Assembly: GCA_030062745.1 (NCBI GenBank)
Contig: CP099844.1
Coordinates: 26,350,596 to 26,414,595 of the forward strand
DNA: 64,000 nucleotides
Source of the DNA: Capitulum mitella
Taxonomy: Eukaryota; Arthropoda; Thecostraca; Pollicipedomorpha; Pollicipedidae
Direction of reading: 5' to 3'
In this document: positions 21,334-32,074 of the stretch, one piece after another
Layout of the letters: each line of letters starts with the position of its first letter
How positions within the stretch are numbered: position 1 is the first letter of the stretch
Program-made: the position numbers and the translations under genes
Notes under the pieces: generated by a model
What the model was told of the DNA's origin: nothing
What the model saw: the letters and a program-made list of their open reading frames with translations, nothing else
The model's database searches: none

Positions 21334-23117
21334 TTACGGCATTTTAGCAATCACGGACTCGCACTCCAGATTCTTCATCAGCTTGTAGTAGAACCGGATG
21401 CAGTTGTGGTAGTTCTCCACGGAGATCCTCTCGTTGTCGCCGTGATACATGCTCAGCATATCCGGCTTCATCAGGATCGGGTCGAAGCGGAAGACGTGAT
21501 CGGTGAGGTCCAGATACGATCGGCAGTCGGTGTTGGCCACCATCACAGATGGCGCCGTCATCGCCTTTTCTCCGTACAGTTGCTGAACCGTGCCAGCCAG
21601 CAGGTTAAAAGGGGCGTCTTGCTCACCGTAAGGTGCGATCGGTGAAGGCGCGGCATGATGCAGAACCTTGAATTCCAAACTTGAATCGCAGATGGCACGG
21701 CGGTCACACGTGGTCACCACCTCCCTATTTTCCAGCGGTGAAATACGATGGTTTATGACGGCAGTGGCGTGTGACGGCACCACGTTCTCCTTGTAGCCTC
21801 CGTTAATGATAGTGACGGCTGTAGACGTTTGCACAGCTGCCTGCAGCGCCGGATTCTTCAGAAAGGCCCGCTTTATCAGTGCTCCGAAAAGCCAGAGGTT
21901 GTTGTACACCAGGCGGAACAGCGGTGTAGCCACGGGACCGATCACTCGCAGCAGCTCCACCTCTGGCCCGTGGCCGAACAACAGCCGCTGCGGGTTCGGG
22001 TGCAGCCGGCTGACGGCGCGGGCCAGGCGGCCGACGGCCGTCTCGGCCGGCGGTATGCTCGAGTGACCTCCCTGGCCGCGGGCCGTCATCTCCAACGCCA
22101 GGTAGCCCTTCTCGCACACGCCGACCAGTGCCACCGGGTGGCGCACGCCCGGGAAGAAGCTGTCCACTATGGTTAAGCCCTCGTCCATGATGAACAGAGG
22201 CCGAACGCCACGCTGTCGCAGGAGCTCGGCGATCTTTCCGGCCCCGTTTCTGCCGTTGACCTCCTCGTCGTGGCCCAGAGCCACGTAGAGCGGGCGGCGC
22301 GGCGCGTCGCCGGACAGCAGCCGCCGCTCCAGGCACTCCAGGATGGCGTGCGTCGTCTGCTTGACGTCGACGGCGCCGCGGCCGATGATGTAGCCGTCCT
22401 CGATGATGCCGGCGAACGGCGGCCAGCGCCAGTGCTCCTCGACGACGGGCACCACGTCCATGTGTGACAGCAGCAGGTAGGGCGTCAGCTCCGGCTCTGT
22501 GCCGGCCACCGTCAGCAGCAGGCTCAGCTCGTTCACCGTCTCCACCGTCACTGACTGACAGCCGAACACCGTCGGGAAGCCTGACAAAAGACGGGTTCAT
22601 TGACTTTCGCGCCGAGTTTACAAATAGAACGACGGCAAACAAAATACAGTGGTGAAAAGTGTCAAACGTTAAATTTTTACAAATGACATTTCAAGAGCTC
22701 AGAAAACATCTCAAAAACATGATTCGATGTTGCTAAAGACAGTGTCGATTACATTCATATTTCAATGCAATGAACAGAGGTAAGTGCGTGGACAGGCATA
22801 TGGCCTACTCACTTCATCAGAATTATGCTCCATTGAGGGAACGATCACTCACTTTTCTTCAGATGCTGGTGGTATTTGAGAAGCTCGTCTCTGGGTGGGG
22901 GGTCTTCACGTGATATGGAGACGGTCGGGATGGCCAGACCATTGGCCAACCGGCGCTCACTGCCCTTCAGCGTGGCCGGCTCCAGGTCGTCGCCGCTGAG
23001 GTCGGCCGGAGTGAACATGTACCGGCGGCGGCGACAGGTCAGCGCCCTGCCCAGCACCAGCGAGACCAGCCCGACTACGGCCGTGAGCACGGCCGTCCCC
23101 ACCGACACCTGCCACAT
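21334..23117 (-). CDS. PM20D1-like M20 peptidase, copy A
   Basis: Two exons: exon 1 at 22853-23117 and exon 2 at 21334-22580, with a 272-bp GT-AG intron. The joined product is 503 residues, close to the roughly 502 of human PM20D1, whose family makes and cleaves N-acyl amino acids. The start is the ATG at 23117 (-3 is G); the frame extends upstream only through a GTG. Exon 1 encodes a hydrophobic anchor or signal (about residues 5-26) followed by RRRR, then the IPTVS segment. Exon 2 begins FPTVFG. Metal-site motifs align with the family: LLSHMDVVP (first His ligand), GRGAVDVK (bridging Asp), LGHDEE (catalytic Glu and ligand Glu), IMDEG (Asp ligand) and MYHGDNE (final His). GHSSIPP, in the lid or dimer region, is also present. 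About 50 of 414 exon-2 residues differ from copy B. Membrane anchoring versus secretion is inferred, not shown. Confidence 0.9.
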
Positions 23118-23420
23118 GGCCGCCAGCCGAGGCAACTGCAGAACGTGCCGCAAACGGTGCCGCACCTACGGCCGCAGTCGCCGACCGACAGCGAGCTCCA
23201 CTGGGCGAGTCTATTCCTGCCGCGGCCGCCACTGGCTTCAGAGTTCACAGCTGCACGGACGGTGCCCCACCCGCCACAGTCGACAGTACGACGTAAACTT
23301 GACCAGTCCGGACCCTGTCCCCCTGGCGGCCGCCACATACTTCATCACACAACTGACCAATCAGCGGAGAGCAGGTTACCCCTCCCCTTCCCCGTTCGCA
23401 GAGGTGCAGCCAAAGGGAGG
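23118..23420 (-). promoter_or_regulatory. Putative GC-rich promoter of PM20D1-A
   Basis: GC-rich sequence directly upstream of exon 1 carries an inverted CCAAT box (ccaatcagcgg, about 23358) conserved in all four genes. The equivalent of the second CCAAT box seen in B and D reads CCAGT here. The transcription start site is not identified. Confidence 0.45.
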
Positions 23421-25400
23421 CGGGGTCCCGGGCCTCCTTAGGCACGCATGTTTCTGTGAAAACCATTGCACATCGTCTTCCCGTCCTCTCGGGAGGCGGT
23501 TGTCGTATGCTTTCAGTTCACACTGAGCTCCGTGCCCCGTAAGAAAATTCCTGACTGCGCCCCTGCCAGTGAGTGCTGGCTGAGGCCCGGTGCGATGTGG
23601 GTGCGGCCAAGGTGCGGTGCGCGCATGCGCGAGCGGTCGGCCAGTCTGCGTCCTCTTCCCTTATCCTGTGAACGATTTGGCTATCATGGGCGCCTAGCGT
23701 GCATCTTCACCAGAATGCCGTCAGCACAGATAAGCGACAGAGCTGACGGACCGACTCGTGTTTGGGACGAAAACGTTTTTGGACCCCAGACTGCTGCACA
23801 ACATTAATCCCACACAGGAGATTCACAGTACTTGCTTTCATCATCGGTGTCGCATGCTATCCTCCCTGTTGCTTACAGGACACAGCGTGGTAGAACTTCC
23901 GCATCAATTGTATTTCTGAGTCTGTAAGCTTTTAGAGACCCTTAACCACGCTTCCGGGGTTTCCATCAACGCGGCTAATTGGTAAACATGCCAATTTTTT
24001 CTTCTGACCATTGGCTGCTCTGGTACGAACTTTTCCAGTTTCTTGTTTGCATCTTACAGAAACTATGGTGATTCTGCCGACGTCGTAAAAACAAAATCAA
24101 ACAACATTTTCCATCCTCATTATGCGAATCATTTTTTACTTGCTCTGCGTAGATGCGTGTTCTCTCATCATGAGCCTCCGGTCAACGAAGTGGGATTTAT
24201 TTGGTCATGCCACCAACACGTGCCCACTGTATTGTAAAGCACGGTAAAACTGCAGCTCTGATTGTCGAGACAGACTTTGAAGGTCATGGACAAGGGTAGA
24301 TTAAATCGTATCTAAAAGTGCTGTTCAGCTCTGGAGATCGCGACTGAATGCCAAAGTTCATGGCCTAAAACGTTCGTTGGTTTACTAAAGGTGTCGATGA
24401 CAGAACGACAGGACATCGTAGTATGTCTCGTATATGTGCACCTGTACGTTTGCGCAGTTGATTGACTCTGTACGGCATTTGAATTGTAGATCTGCCGCCA
24501 CTGCTGCATCACGCAAAACCAAGGGGACCAGGACATTCCTTGACTGTAGTTAAGGACTACTGTGAACACTAGGAAAAGAAAGAAGTTTTCTGCTCTTCTG
24601 CTTCGCACGGTGACTATGATAGTATCTCTCTCTCTTTGATAGTATCTCTACTCTTTGTACCGAGAAGAAAATAGCGTTCTTTAACCTGGATGCGCATAAG
24701 GCCAGGGTTGTCCCTGATTCATCTGAAGTGAATCGGTTCACTGCCAGATTTCCAGAGCAAGGAATCGATTCCGATTCAGATTCAGTGCATTTTTTTAAGT
24801 GAATCGACTCAATTCGGGTCCAGAGCCGTAAGTGAATCGATGCAGTTTTGATTCATTTCAGAACCAAATGGACGCCGTACACGGGTATGGAAACTTCCGT
24901 GTTCATAACGAAACAGTACCAACGAAAAATATGTTTCATTTGTTGGAAACTGGGTATTGCAATGCTGTGTTGCATGTTTTTTTTTATAAATGTTGGTGTT
25001 AATGGCCTTATTTCAGTGTATGGGAAGGATGATGTTATCATAAGTTAAGCTATAGGTAAAACATGCATATCAAACATTGATGTCAAACGCCACTGTAGTT
25101 TTGCATACGGGGCAAGTGATACCTGCACTTGCTAAAATGCTGTATTACAACCCACCACGCCAACATTATTTTGACGAACATCGTTTGGCGTAATTTAAAG
25201 CCAGTTTATAGGTCAAAGTCACGCCAGGTCAGAGAAAATAAAAAAAATCGAAGATACGAAATCCGATTGCGGCCCTAGCGGTGACCAGAAGCTATTGCAG
25301 CCATTACAATCAATATGCCAATCCTATATGCTCTCCTACCTGCACACCAAATTTGGTGGCCCTAGCTCGAGTGATTTTCGACGAGTGGTTACGAGGGTGG
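23421..25400. other. Upstream flank of PM20D1-A, diverged copy of B-D flank
   Basis: The sequence aligns with 34200-36650 in unit B with substitutions and indels, up to the 'caccaaatttggtggccctagctcgagtg' stretch near 25345; similarity stops at about 25390. The alignable minus-strand frame at 24312-24608 differs between copies mainly at amino-acid-changing sites, so it is not called a gene. This block shows that the A-B duplication included at least 2.3 kb of upstream DNA. Confidence 0.6.
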
Positions 25401-25492
25401 AGGCGGTTTCGTGACATACAGGGACCCCTTGAAATGATGACATTGTGAGATGTAAAGGGATACGAAACACTTCTACTCGCAAGTACAAGATA

Positions 25493-25493
<1 letters not shown>

Positions 25494-25526
<33 letters not shown>
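25494..25526. repeat. (TA)n microsatellite with flanking inverted repeat
   Basis: TA dinucleotides flanked by acaagata on the left and tatcttgt on the right, so the whole block is a perfect foldback. Confidence 0.9.
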
Positions 25527-25528
<2 letters not shown>

Positions 25529-25559
25529 TGTATATAGTATATATGTACATGCCACGTCA

Positions 25560-27720
25560 AGGCCAATAAACTTACATACGAAGCATTAAAACAGCTGCAT
25601 GAAAAATCAATAATGATAAGGATGAGACAACGAACGTACGCACGGTACTTGCAAAGAAAGGGCTGTAGACATGTAGACTCCACGCCATGACCGATAAACT
25701 TAGCTATATAGCATCAGAACATTTGCAGGAAAAATCAGCAGTGGTTATGATAAGAAACTGTCAAAACTGATAACATTTCTTTGACGTCCCATGCGATATA
25801 CTTTTACCACACATCATTGGTTTCTAGCCCGCGTTCATCTTCGTAACTAGGGGTGACACAGCTACTCCACAGAATGCCGTGTGGTAGAAGATCGAGTGCA
25901 CAAATCTTGAAAACAAAATGCGAGAGGCAAAATATTAAACAGGGTAAATGTCGACAAATATGAACATGAAACGGGAAAACTTGGAACGGCAAGATGTCCA
26001 ATGTGGATAAATATCTAATAGCGATATTTATCGAAACGGAAAATATTGCGGGACAAAATATTGCATGAACAACTAATCTTGAGATTATACTTCATTTCAC
26101 CGTATCAGGGACGGGCATGGCACATGGGCTGGTATAGAATGGCCAACTTTTGCATTACAAATCATGGAGTGGGGCAATACGTAACAACCTGATATCTCAA
26201 AGGATCAAGATTATACCAAGACATAAACCTGATGGCGAGGTGGTCAGGACTTCTGTCTGTCAAAATCACGGACGGAATTCAAGTTCTTCCCAAGCTGACT
26301 GTCGTGGGCAGATACGGTAATCAGCGCGGGCCGTCGCCAGAGATCGGCGGTATGTTCTACGATTATTCTATCCGAGATGCTGGAAAAACTTTTTCTAGTC
26401 CACTGTCATGCGTTATTGTCAGATGCAAGATCCCTGGCAACAGGAGTCACAGGCTGTCTTCAAAAAACTACTGGGAAAAGAGAATGGGGAATTTTTCGAC
26501 GCCCAGGACCCGAACCATATACGACGTAAAAACCCAGCATTTTTGCATACACACCATCAGGTACCGTGGTGCAACCAGGGTATTTGTCTAGCCGGCTCAG
26601 TTCAGTAACCCCTGAGACAACCGAAATATTCATCTTAATTTTATCTAAATAACGAAGACACTTGGAAGGTTATGTGTAAACCATGGAAAGATTTTACGGC
26701 GGTCCTGCTGAGATGTTCCCGTACAGTTTTAGGGAAAAGTCAAAGCCCGTGCGCTACTAGGTGTCCGTATTGCGATATCGTTCACTTAGATATTTGTCCG
26801 ATGCGTTATTGATCCCTACCCAGACATTTTGTCATTCAGTCATGAACATTTGGTACATGGCAGGTTGGTGTTTATTCTGCTTCGATATTGATATGAAACA
26901 TTTTACGTTTGATTTTTTCCCATTCCTTGCTTTCTTCGACGAAATAATTGCTTTTCCACCTTAATCCGTACAATGATATCCGGCATTTCGTATTTTCCCG
27001 TTGGAAATTTTCCGCCGCCGTTATTCATCTTATTCGATGTTTTGTGTTCGTTGGCTGTTATCGAACAAGTCATCCCAACGTATCTGATCCCGCTTCTAAG
27101 AAAGTGGCTGATTTTAGGGCACTGTGACTTCAAAATCGCACCCAGAGATGCTATAGGGCATGTGGGGTAAGATATCAAGTCATTTTGCATTTCAGTGAGT
27201 TTCAAGTTTATTTGTGTGGCTAAAACGAGCTTATGCTTCATAAGAAGCTAAGTAATTGCGAAAACGGCCATATTCAAGGCATAATGCATGATTTAAAAAA
27301 AAACGCAATTTTTCAGAAGCAGACCACTTAGAACTACAGCAGTGTTGGTTTTCGGGATATGACTGCGCACAAGATAATTATGTTTTTTTATCTTGTTTTT
27401 TTTGCCTCTAGCCTGCTATCTACCCCACCCTTTCCCCCTCATACTTCGACTGCATTGTCTTCTGGTTTTCCCCTTTCGGTGTCATTGCAGTATAGCAATG
27501 GTATTAGCACATGTTATTTTCATACACTGCCACCTACTATTTAATTGCACGAAAAGCTGATGGACGAGGCATTTCGCAGTGATTTTGTATTTGGAAAAAT
27601 CTGATGCGACCACAGAAAACCCGGTATTTATTGCGCATTTCCGCAATGTCTTCGCATTTAAAAAAGCTACGTCCCCGCAGAAAACCTGCTTCAGACTTGA
27701 TGATTTTGAACATTCTCACT
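25560..27720. other. Intergenic, no gene recognised
   Basis: AT-rich sequence without a recognisable gene. The longest frame, plus strand 26232-26591 (119 codons), has an overlapping frame at 26408-26608. Neither resembles a family I know, and there is no second copy in the window to test for selection. Confidence 0.4.
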
Positions 27721-27721
27721 G

Positions 27722-27802
27722 CCCCCCCCCCAATTACCTGGTTTTGCCTTGACGGGGGTGGGGGCTGAGTCCCCCAGTTAGCGTGTTAGACGAGGCCCTG
27801 GA
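27722..27802. mobile_element. Right end of a hAT-like element related to family 2
   Basis: Ends ccccagttagcgtgttag-cgaggccctg, matching the right end of the family 2 element at 14165-14194 (cccccagttaacatgttaaa-taggccctg) with several substitutions. Its left partner is not recognised nearby, so it is probably a solo end. It directly abuts a family 1 remnant. Confidence 0.5.
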
Positions 27803-28277
27803 CAAAGCTGCTTTGGCAAATGCTTGAGATAATGATTGCGTTCTCGTGTGATAGTCCGTAAGAGCTTCGTTACCAAGTTTCGAGTTATAATTTAATGTTG
27901 TGCCAGGAAACTGTCTTTCAGCCGTTTAAAAATATACACTGTAATAATGCTGAATTCGTATTGTAAACGCAAACAACATAAGAGACAGAAGTTTGCATCA
28001 TTCGCCATGATGTAGATGGATGCCCAACCCATTGACCTGAAAAATGTCAATGGGTACAGACCTGATTAAAAAAGCCCCTGCATTTTAGAGAACACAAGTG
28101 TACACCAACGCCAAAACCTGACGAAAAAGCTTGTTTGTTTAACGAAAAACTGGGCAATAGCAAAAAGAACGAAATTCCGTTGTCTCCTTTTTTGGGGGAG
28201 GGAAGAAAGTAACCCAAATGAGGTTGGCCGTTGATCCGATCTTGCCCCCCAGCCGAAAATGCAATCTTCCGTCCCTG
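27803..28277 (+). mobile_element. Right-end remnant of hAT-like family 1
   Basis: Aligns with 47978-48453 of the full-length family 1 element, from 'caaagctgctttggcaa-tgcttgag' through 'gacctgaaaaatg-caatggg' to the terminal gccgaaaatgcaatc. The terminal repeat is degraded to tccgtccctg (family form tccgccgtcgctg). The left end of this copy is missing or replaced by the element end just upstream. Confidence 0.7.
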
Positions 28278-28530
28278 CCTCCCCCAGGTGAATCTGCCGG
28301 TGTATTTAGGGCACTTTTTGGTCGATGGTTATTCTTAATTTCCTTTTTTTGGACTTATATCCGCTTTTAAAGCGGAACATGCTATATATCATGCCTAGCG
28401 ACTCCTGGGGATTGGGGTCCGGATCCCCAGGATTCAGAGGTTTTGACATTAGGCTATGACAATGACTGGAAAGAAGCAATCTGAAATTCTGTAAGCCCCC
28501 AATAATTTTCGGAAATCTCCACGATATGTG

Positions 28531-28534
<4 letters not shown>

Positions 28535-28580
<46 letters not shown>

Positions 28581-28620
28581 CACATATATATATATATGTA
28601 TAAATGAATATATATATATA
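28535..28620. repeat. (TA)n microsatellite cluster
   Basis: Three AT dinucleotide runs between about 28535 and 28620 separated by short interruptions (tcacac, gtataaatgaa). Confidence 0.92.
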
Positions 28621-28680
28621 TCATGACTGCATAATCATTGCATTAATCTGGCAAATTCATCACTAAATATCACATGTTAA

Positions 28681-29901
28681 CCCGCGCACGACCGTCGGTC
28701 CGTCCCGAACATCGGCGACTGGGGGGGGGGGCAGTTGACTGCCCCCCTCTAACTCACGAACGGTTGGTCGCACGATAAAAATAATATACGGTTGGAAAGC
28801 CTGTGACAAGAAGAGCTCGAAACTGGTCTCATTTTTAGTTTTAGATAATATGTAAGCCAATTTACGCCCTATATATGTTTTCTCATAGCCGACTGCATGA
28901 GACCGACAAATGGCCTGAATCTCAAGGGCTGTGACTAATAACGCATAGGTAAAGGCACTAGCGCACAAGTAAATGTCCGCGGATGCCGACACACGTCTAA
29001 TTTCCTCCGATTTGTTCAATATATACGCCGAAACTTTGAGTTAAGGACACCGTAATTCTCCCAGTCGGCCGTCAGTGTGCGCCGCTGCCGTATGCGGTAC
29101 CAAATTGACGGGAACTAATTTTGGCGTCCCTTTATTTTCGCGAAAAAGGACCATCTGTGTCAATTTTATTGATCTTTGTGGTTCTTGTCATGGTTTCTCA
29201 TGCTTAAATTTTGGGAAAATTGATTAGTTGCCAATCTACAAAGTTGGCGGAGCTTTATTTGCGAGAGCCTATTTATTTCCAAAATATGCTACTTTTTTAA
29301 ACTTTTTGAGGTTCCTGGTATTAATTACGTCTGTGCAAGTTAGTTCTGCCATTTTCTACCCATTCTGAGTAGTTCATCGTCGATTTTGACGGTGGTACAT
29401 TTTGGCCCACTACAGTTATTCGTGACCTGACCTCAGGTCAATAGCTGGAGGTCACTGATACTTTGCCCGATGACGGTAACTAGATGTCTGCTTCACTCCA
29501 CACTAAAAATGTTATGGAATATTCCGTCAATTTCCGAAAAAACGGCGATATGTCTTAAAAATGGGCTTGACCTTAGGTCAATGACCCGGAAAATTCCGAA
29601 AAATCTGAGATAGCAGATTTGTTGCATCTATCACGATGACTAATCCCTGACAGTATTATTGAGATATCTTGTTTTGCGAAGAAGTTAGAGGGCGCTAAAC
29701 TTTTTTCGACATAGGTCTGTTTGACCTCACCTAGGTCAGGCACCTGACCTGACCTGAGGTCAAAATTTTGACACGAGACGTAAAATGGATGGAGCAAAAG
29801 GTACACAAAGTTTCGTGGCTTTGTGTTTGTTGGTTCTCTCGCAATCCCAGAAAAAAACCTCAGGGGGGGCAGTCAACTGCCCCCCCCCAGTCGGGGACGG
29901 G
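28681..29901. mobile_element. piggyBac-like non-autonomous element (1221 bp)
   Basis: Flanked by TTAA at 28677-28680 and 29902-29905. The ends are CCCG on the left and CGGG on the right, as in piggyBac-type insertions. The subterminal regions form an inverted repeat: cgactgggg...cagttgactgcccccc near the left end and its complement near the right (29864-29900), with a short extra stretch inserted in the left copy. No transposase frame is present, so it would depend on enzyme supplied in trans. The interior is rich in AGGTCA half-sites (see findings). Confidence 0.72.
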
Positions 29902-29905
29902 TTAA

Positions 29906-30940
29906 TATAAACATACTAATGTTATACCCATCTATATTTCATTTCTGAGGTGCGAGAAAATATTGAGAGGGCTTGGATAATGACGGGAGGAGCTCAAATG
30001 GGAAATGGAATGGCTCAATCCGCTCCAAAAGTATATAAAACGACACACATAGGTCACAACACTCTATTACAATGTCACTGTCTGCAAAAAATGGCGTTGT
30101 GCAGGTTCAGTTGGTGTACCCTTCCCTAAACATCACATGTACTGTCAGTGATCCATTTCACCCGCATAATAAAAATATCCAGCAATCAACATTATCTTCA
30201 GGTTTTGCAGGCACTGATGGATCATGGAACATCCCGGTGCAATGTCAGGCTGGTGCAGGAGTACCTAATGATGCGTTTTAGTAAGACGGTCAGGTAATGG
30301 CTAAAATATAGCCGTTATGGCCATGAACAGAATATTATGGGTCATTGGCACCGGGTACCCTCATGCAAAACGTCATTTAACATTAGGCAAATGGGTGTTG
30401 CAGGCAAGGAATGGCTTGAAGTTTAATCTCGTCTGCAAACATTTTTGTAACCTGCATCCATTGTCCTGATACCGCTTTCCATTCAGCAGAGGTCTGTGCG
30501 TCGGGAACAAATGGAATCTCAGCGCCATGTCCCTTCCATACCAGTCCAAGGTTGCAGGAAGGGGGAGGAAGCAGCTGCCCCCAACTTTTTTCAAATTTAG
30601 CATTTACCCTATGGGAGCTGAATGGAGGGAATTAACCCGAAATGATTCTTTACCCCTCCCCCCACCAACTGCGGAGGAGTTCCTGCATTCCTGCTGGTAA
30701 CACTATGGAACACAGCAATTTATGTTGGATTCCTTGCACCGAGGAGCTTTCTTGTTTTCGTCCTCGTCCTGTATCGACAACGCCTTCTAACTTCTAACGG
30801 GAAAAACTCAAATGAAATACCGATGTCCTCCGCTCCAACTCGCCGCACGGAAGCATATGACACTGCTCCAGGCACCGCTCATCCTACACAGTTTACGCGG
30901 AAGGCTGCTAGAGGAGCCACTGTCGACTGAAATCGCGAAT
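29906..30940. other. Intergenic, no gene recognised
   Basis: No conserved coding region seen. Frames up to 76 codons (30072-30281 plus, 30373-30603 minus) are unassigned and probably chance. The B unit of the PM20D1 array begins at about 30940. Confidence 0.4.
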
Positions 30941-31122
30941 AGATTAACTATGGCTTGACTTTTGATAATTTAATTTACGAACTGCCGATGAATACAAAAG
31001 TCTTAATAGGAAATATCGAAGTAATGATAGAAGGCCATGAAATATTCATTTACCCTGGCGTTCAATAAGACGTGTATAATTTAAAATATCATGCCTAAGT
31101 ACACAAATATACATATGGTCGC

Positions 31123-31123
31123 G

Positions 31124-31158
<35 letters not shown>
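31123..31158. repeat. (CATATA)n microsatellite
   Basis: Six-bp repeats of catata near the left edge of unit B. Absent from units C and D. Confidence 0.9.
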
Positions 31159-31159
<1 letters not shown>

Positions 31160-31422
31160 CGCGTCGGATGGTCGCCTCAGCGATGATCAAGTCAACAGTC
31201 TCGACAAGTCAAATCTGTTATGTGCCGTGACAAATACCATGCCAATCAGTTGCTTCTGTACCTTCCCTTCTGGGGTTCACGTCACGACTGGCAGTATTGC
31301 ACTGTTGTTCCCACGCCTGAACTCAGCCGGACGTCCTGACGGCAGACGGCGGGGCACCGCCGCCTGCAGGCGCCTGGACCTCCACAGCCGACCTCCAGAA
31401 CCACGCCGTGGATATGTAAAGC

Positions 31423-31428
31423 TTTATT
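31423..31428 (-). terminator. Poly(A) signal AATAAA, likely for PM20D1-B
   Basis: First AATAAA that I find on the minus strand downstream of the PM20D1-B stop (about 650 nt). The surrounding sequence, 31230-31680, is nearly identical to the region downstream of kazrin (56790-57213), where the same signal would end the kazrin mRNA. Confidence 0.55.
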
Positions 31429-31681
31429 CAGCCACCGACGCAGCGCCGTCTGCACAATAGAAAGAGTGCGGCGCCGACGTCCCGGCCGGCCAGCCGCCCG
31501 CCGGCCGACCGGTGAGCGGGGCGCGGCCCGAGCGGGCGCCGTCCGCCGGCCGGCGGGGCACGCCGTTTGTACAGACGGCGAGGAGCGCCGCGGCGCCGCG
31601 ACCGACGACATCCGGCCGCTCTGCAGGCGGCGCGTCGGCTCGCCGACCACGCCAGCAGCATGACTAGAGCATTTGTAGAGT

Positions 31682-31740
31682 ATAAACTGGGTGTACTTTT
31701 GCGCATTTAGATACTGAGCGCAAAAGTACACCCAATTTAT
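31682..31740. repeat. 23-bp stem hairpin in PM20D1-B 3' region
   Basis: Arms 31682-31704 and 31718-31740 are reverse complements with one mismatch, around a 13-nt loop. It lies between the stop codon and the poly(A) signal and would be transcribed. It sits exactly where similarity to the kazrin 3'UTR stops. Confidence 0.93.
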
Positions 31741-32074
31741 GATAGTATTTATAGTCAACATTTACCGAACAATGATCGTTCAGTTATTGCCTTTTAAACA
31801 GAGAAATAGGAAACCCTATTCTGAAAATGTAAAAGCGCCGCGAATATCTCATTGTGTAATAAATGCGCCACCCTGGTGCAAATACTCTTACAGCCTTACA
31901 GTCACCTGGTCAGTAACCCTGGTTTTACAGTCACCAATTGCCGTGGGCTGAATGCCTGACATTGCAAATAACACGTCACAAACCTAACAGAAAGTTCGCA
32001 GCTCGGCACGTGTTGGTGGTGCTGTGGGCAGCTCGCAGGCCCTGTAGAAGCCTCGCACTCTGAGTAGCACAGGT

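Noticed and set aside
22270-22467. Plus-strand open frames across PM20D1 exon 2 (for example 32570-33208 and 40088-40726, 212 codons)
   Set aside because: They are antisense shadows of the GC-rich coding strand. The minus frame has all the family motifs, and the antisense frames change freely between copies.
24312-24608. Minus-strand frame of about 76-98 codons conserved between flanks A (24312) and B, C, D (35465, 42992, 53485)
   Set aside because: By eye most base differences between A and B change the amino acid, so conservation reflects recent duplication rather than selection on protein.
26232-26608. Two overlapping plus-strand frames (119 and 66 codons) as a frameshifted gene
   Set aside because: No recognised motif and no second copy for comparison; chance frames remain likely.
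31428-31761. Open frames in the GC-rich block upstream of the shared poly(A) signal (about 31440-31670 and equivalents), up to 159 codons
   Set aside because: Arginine/alanine/proline-rich in several frames on both strands, as expected for GC-rich non-coding DNA. Position fits a 3'UTR.
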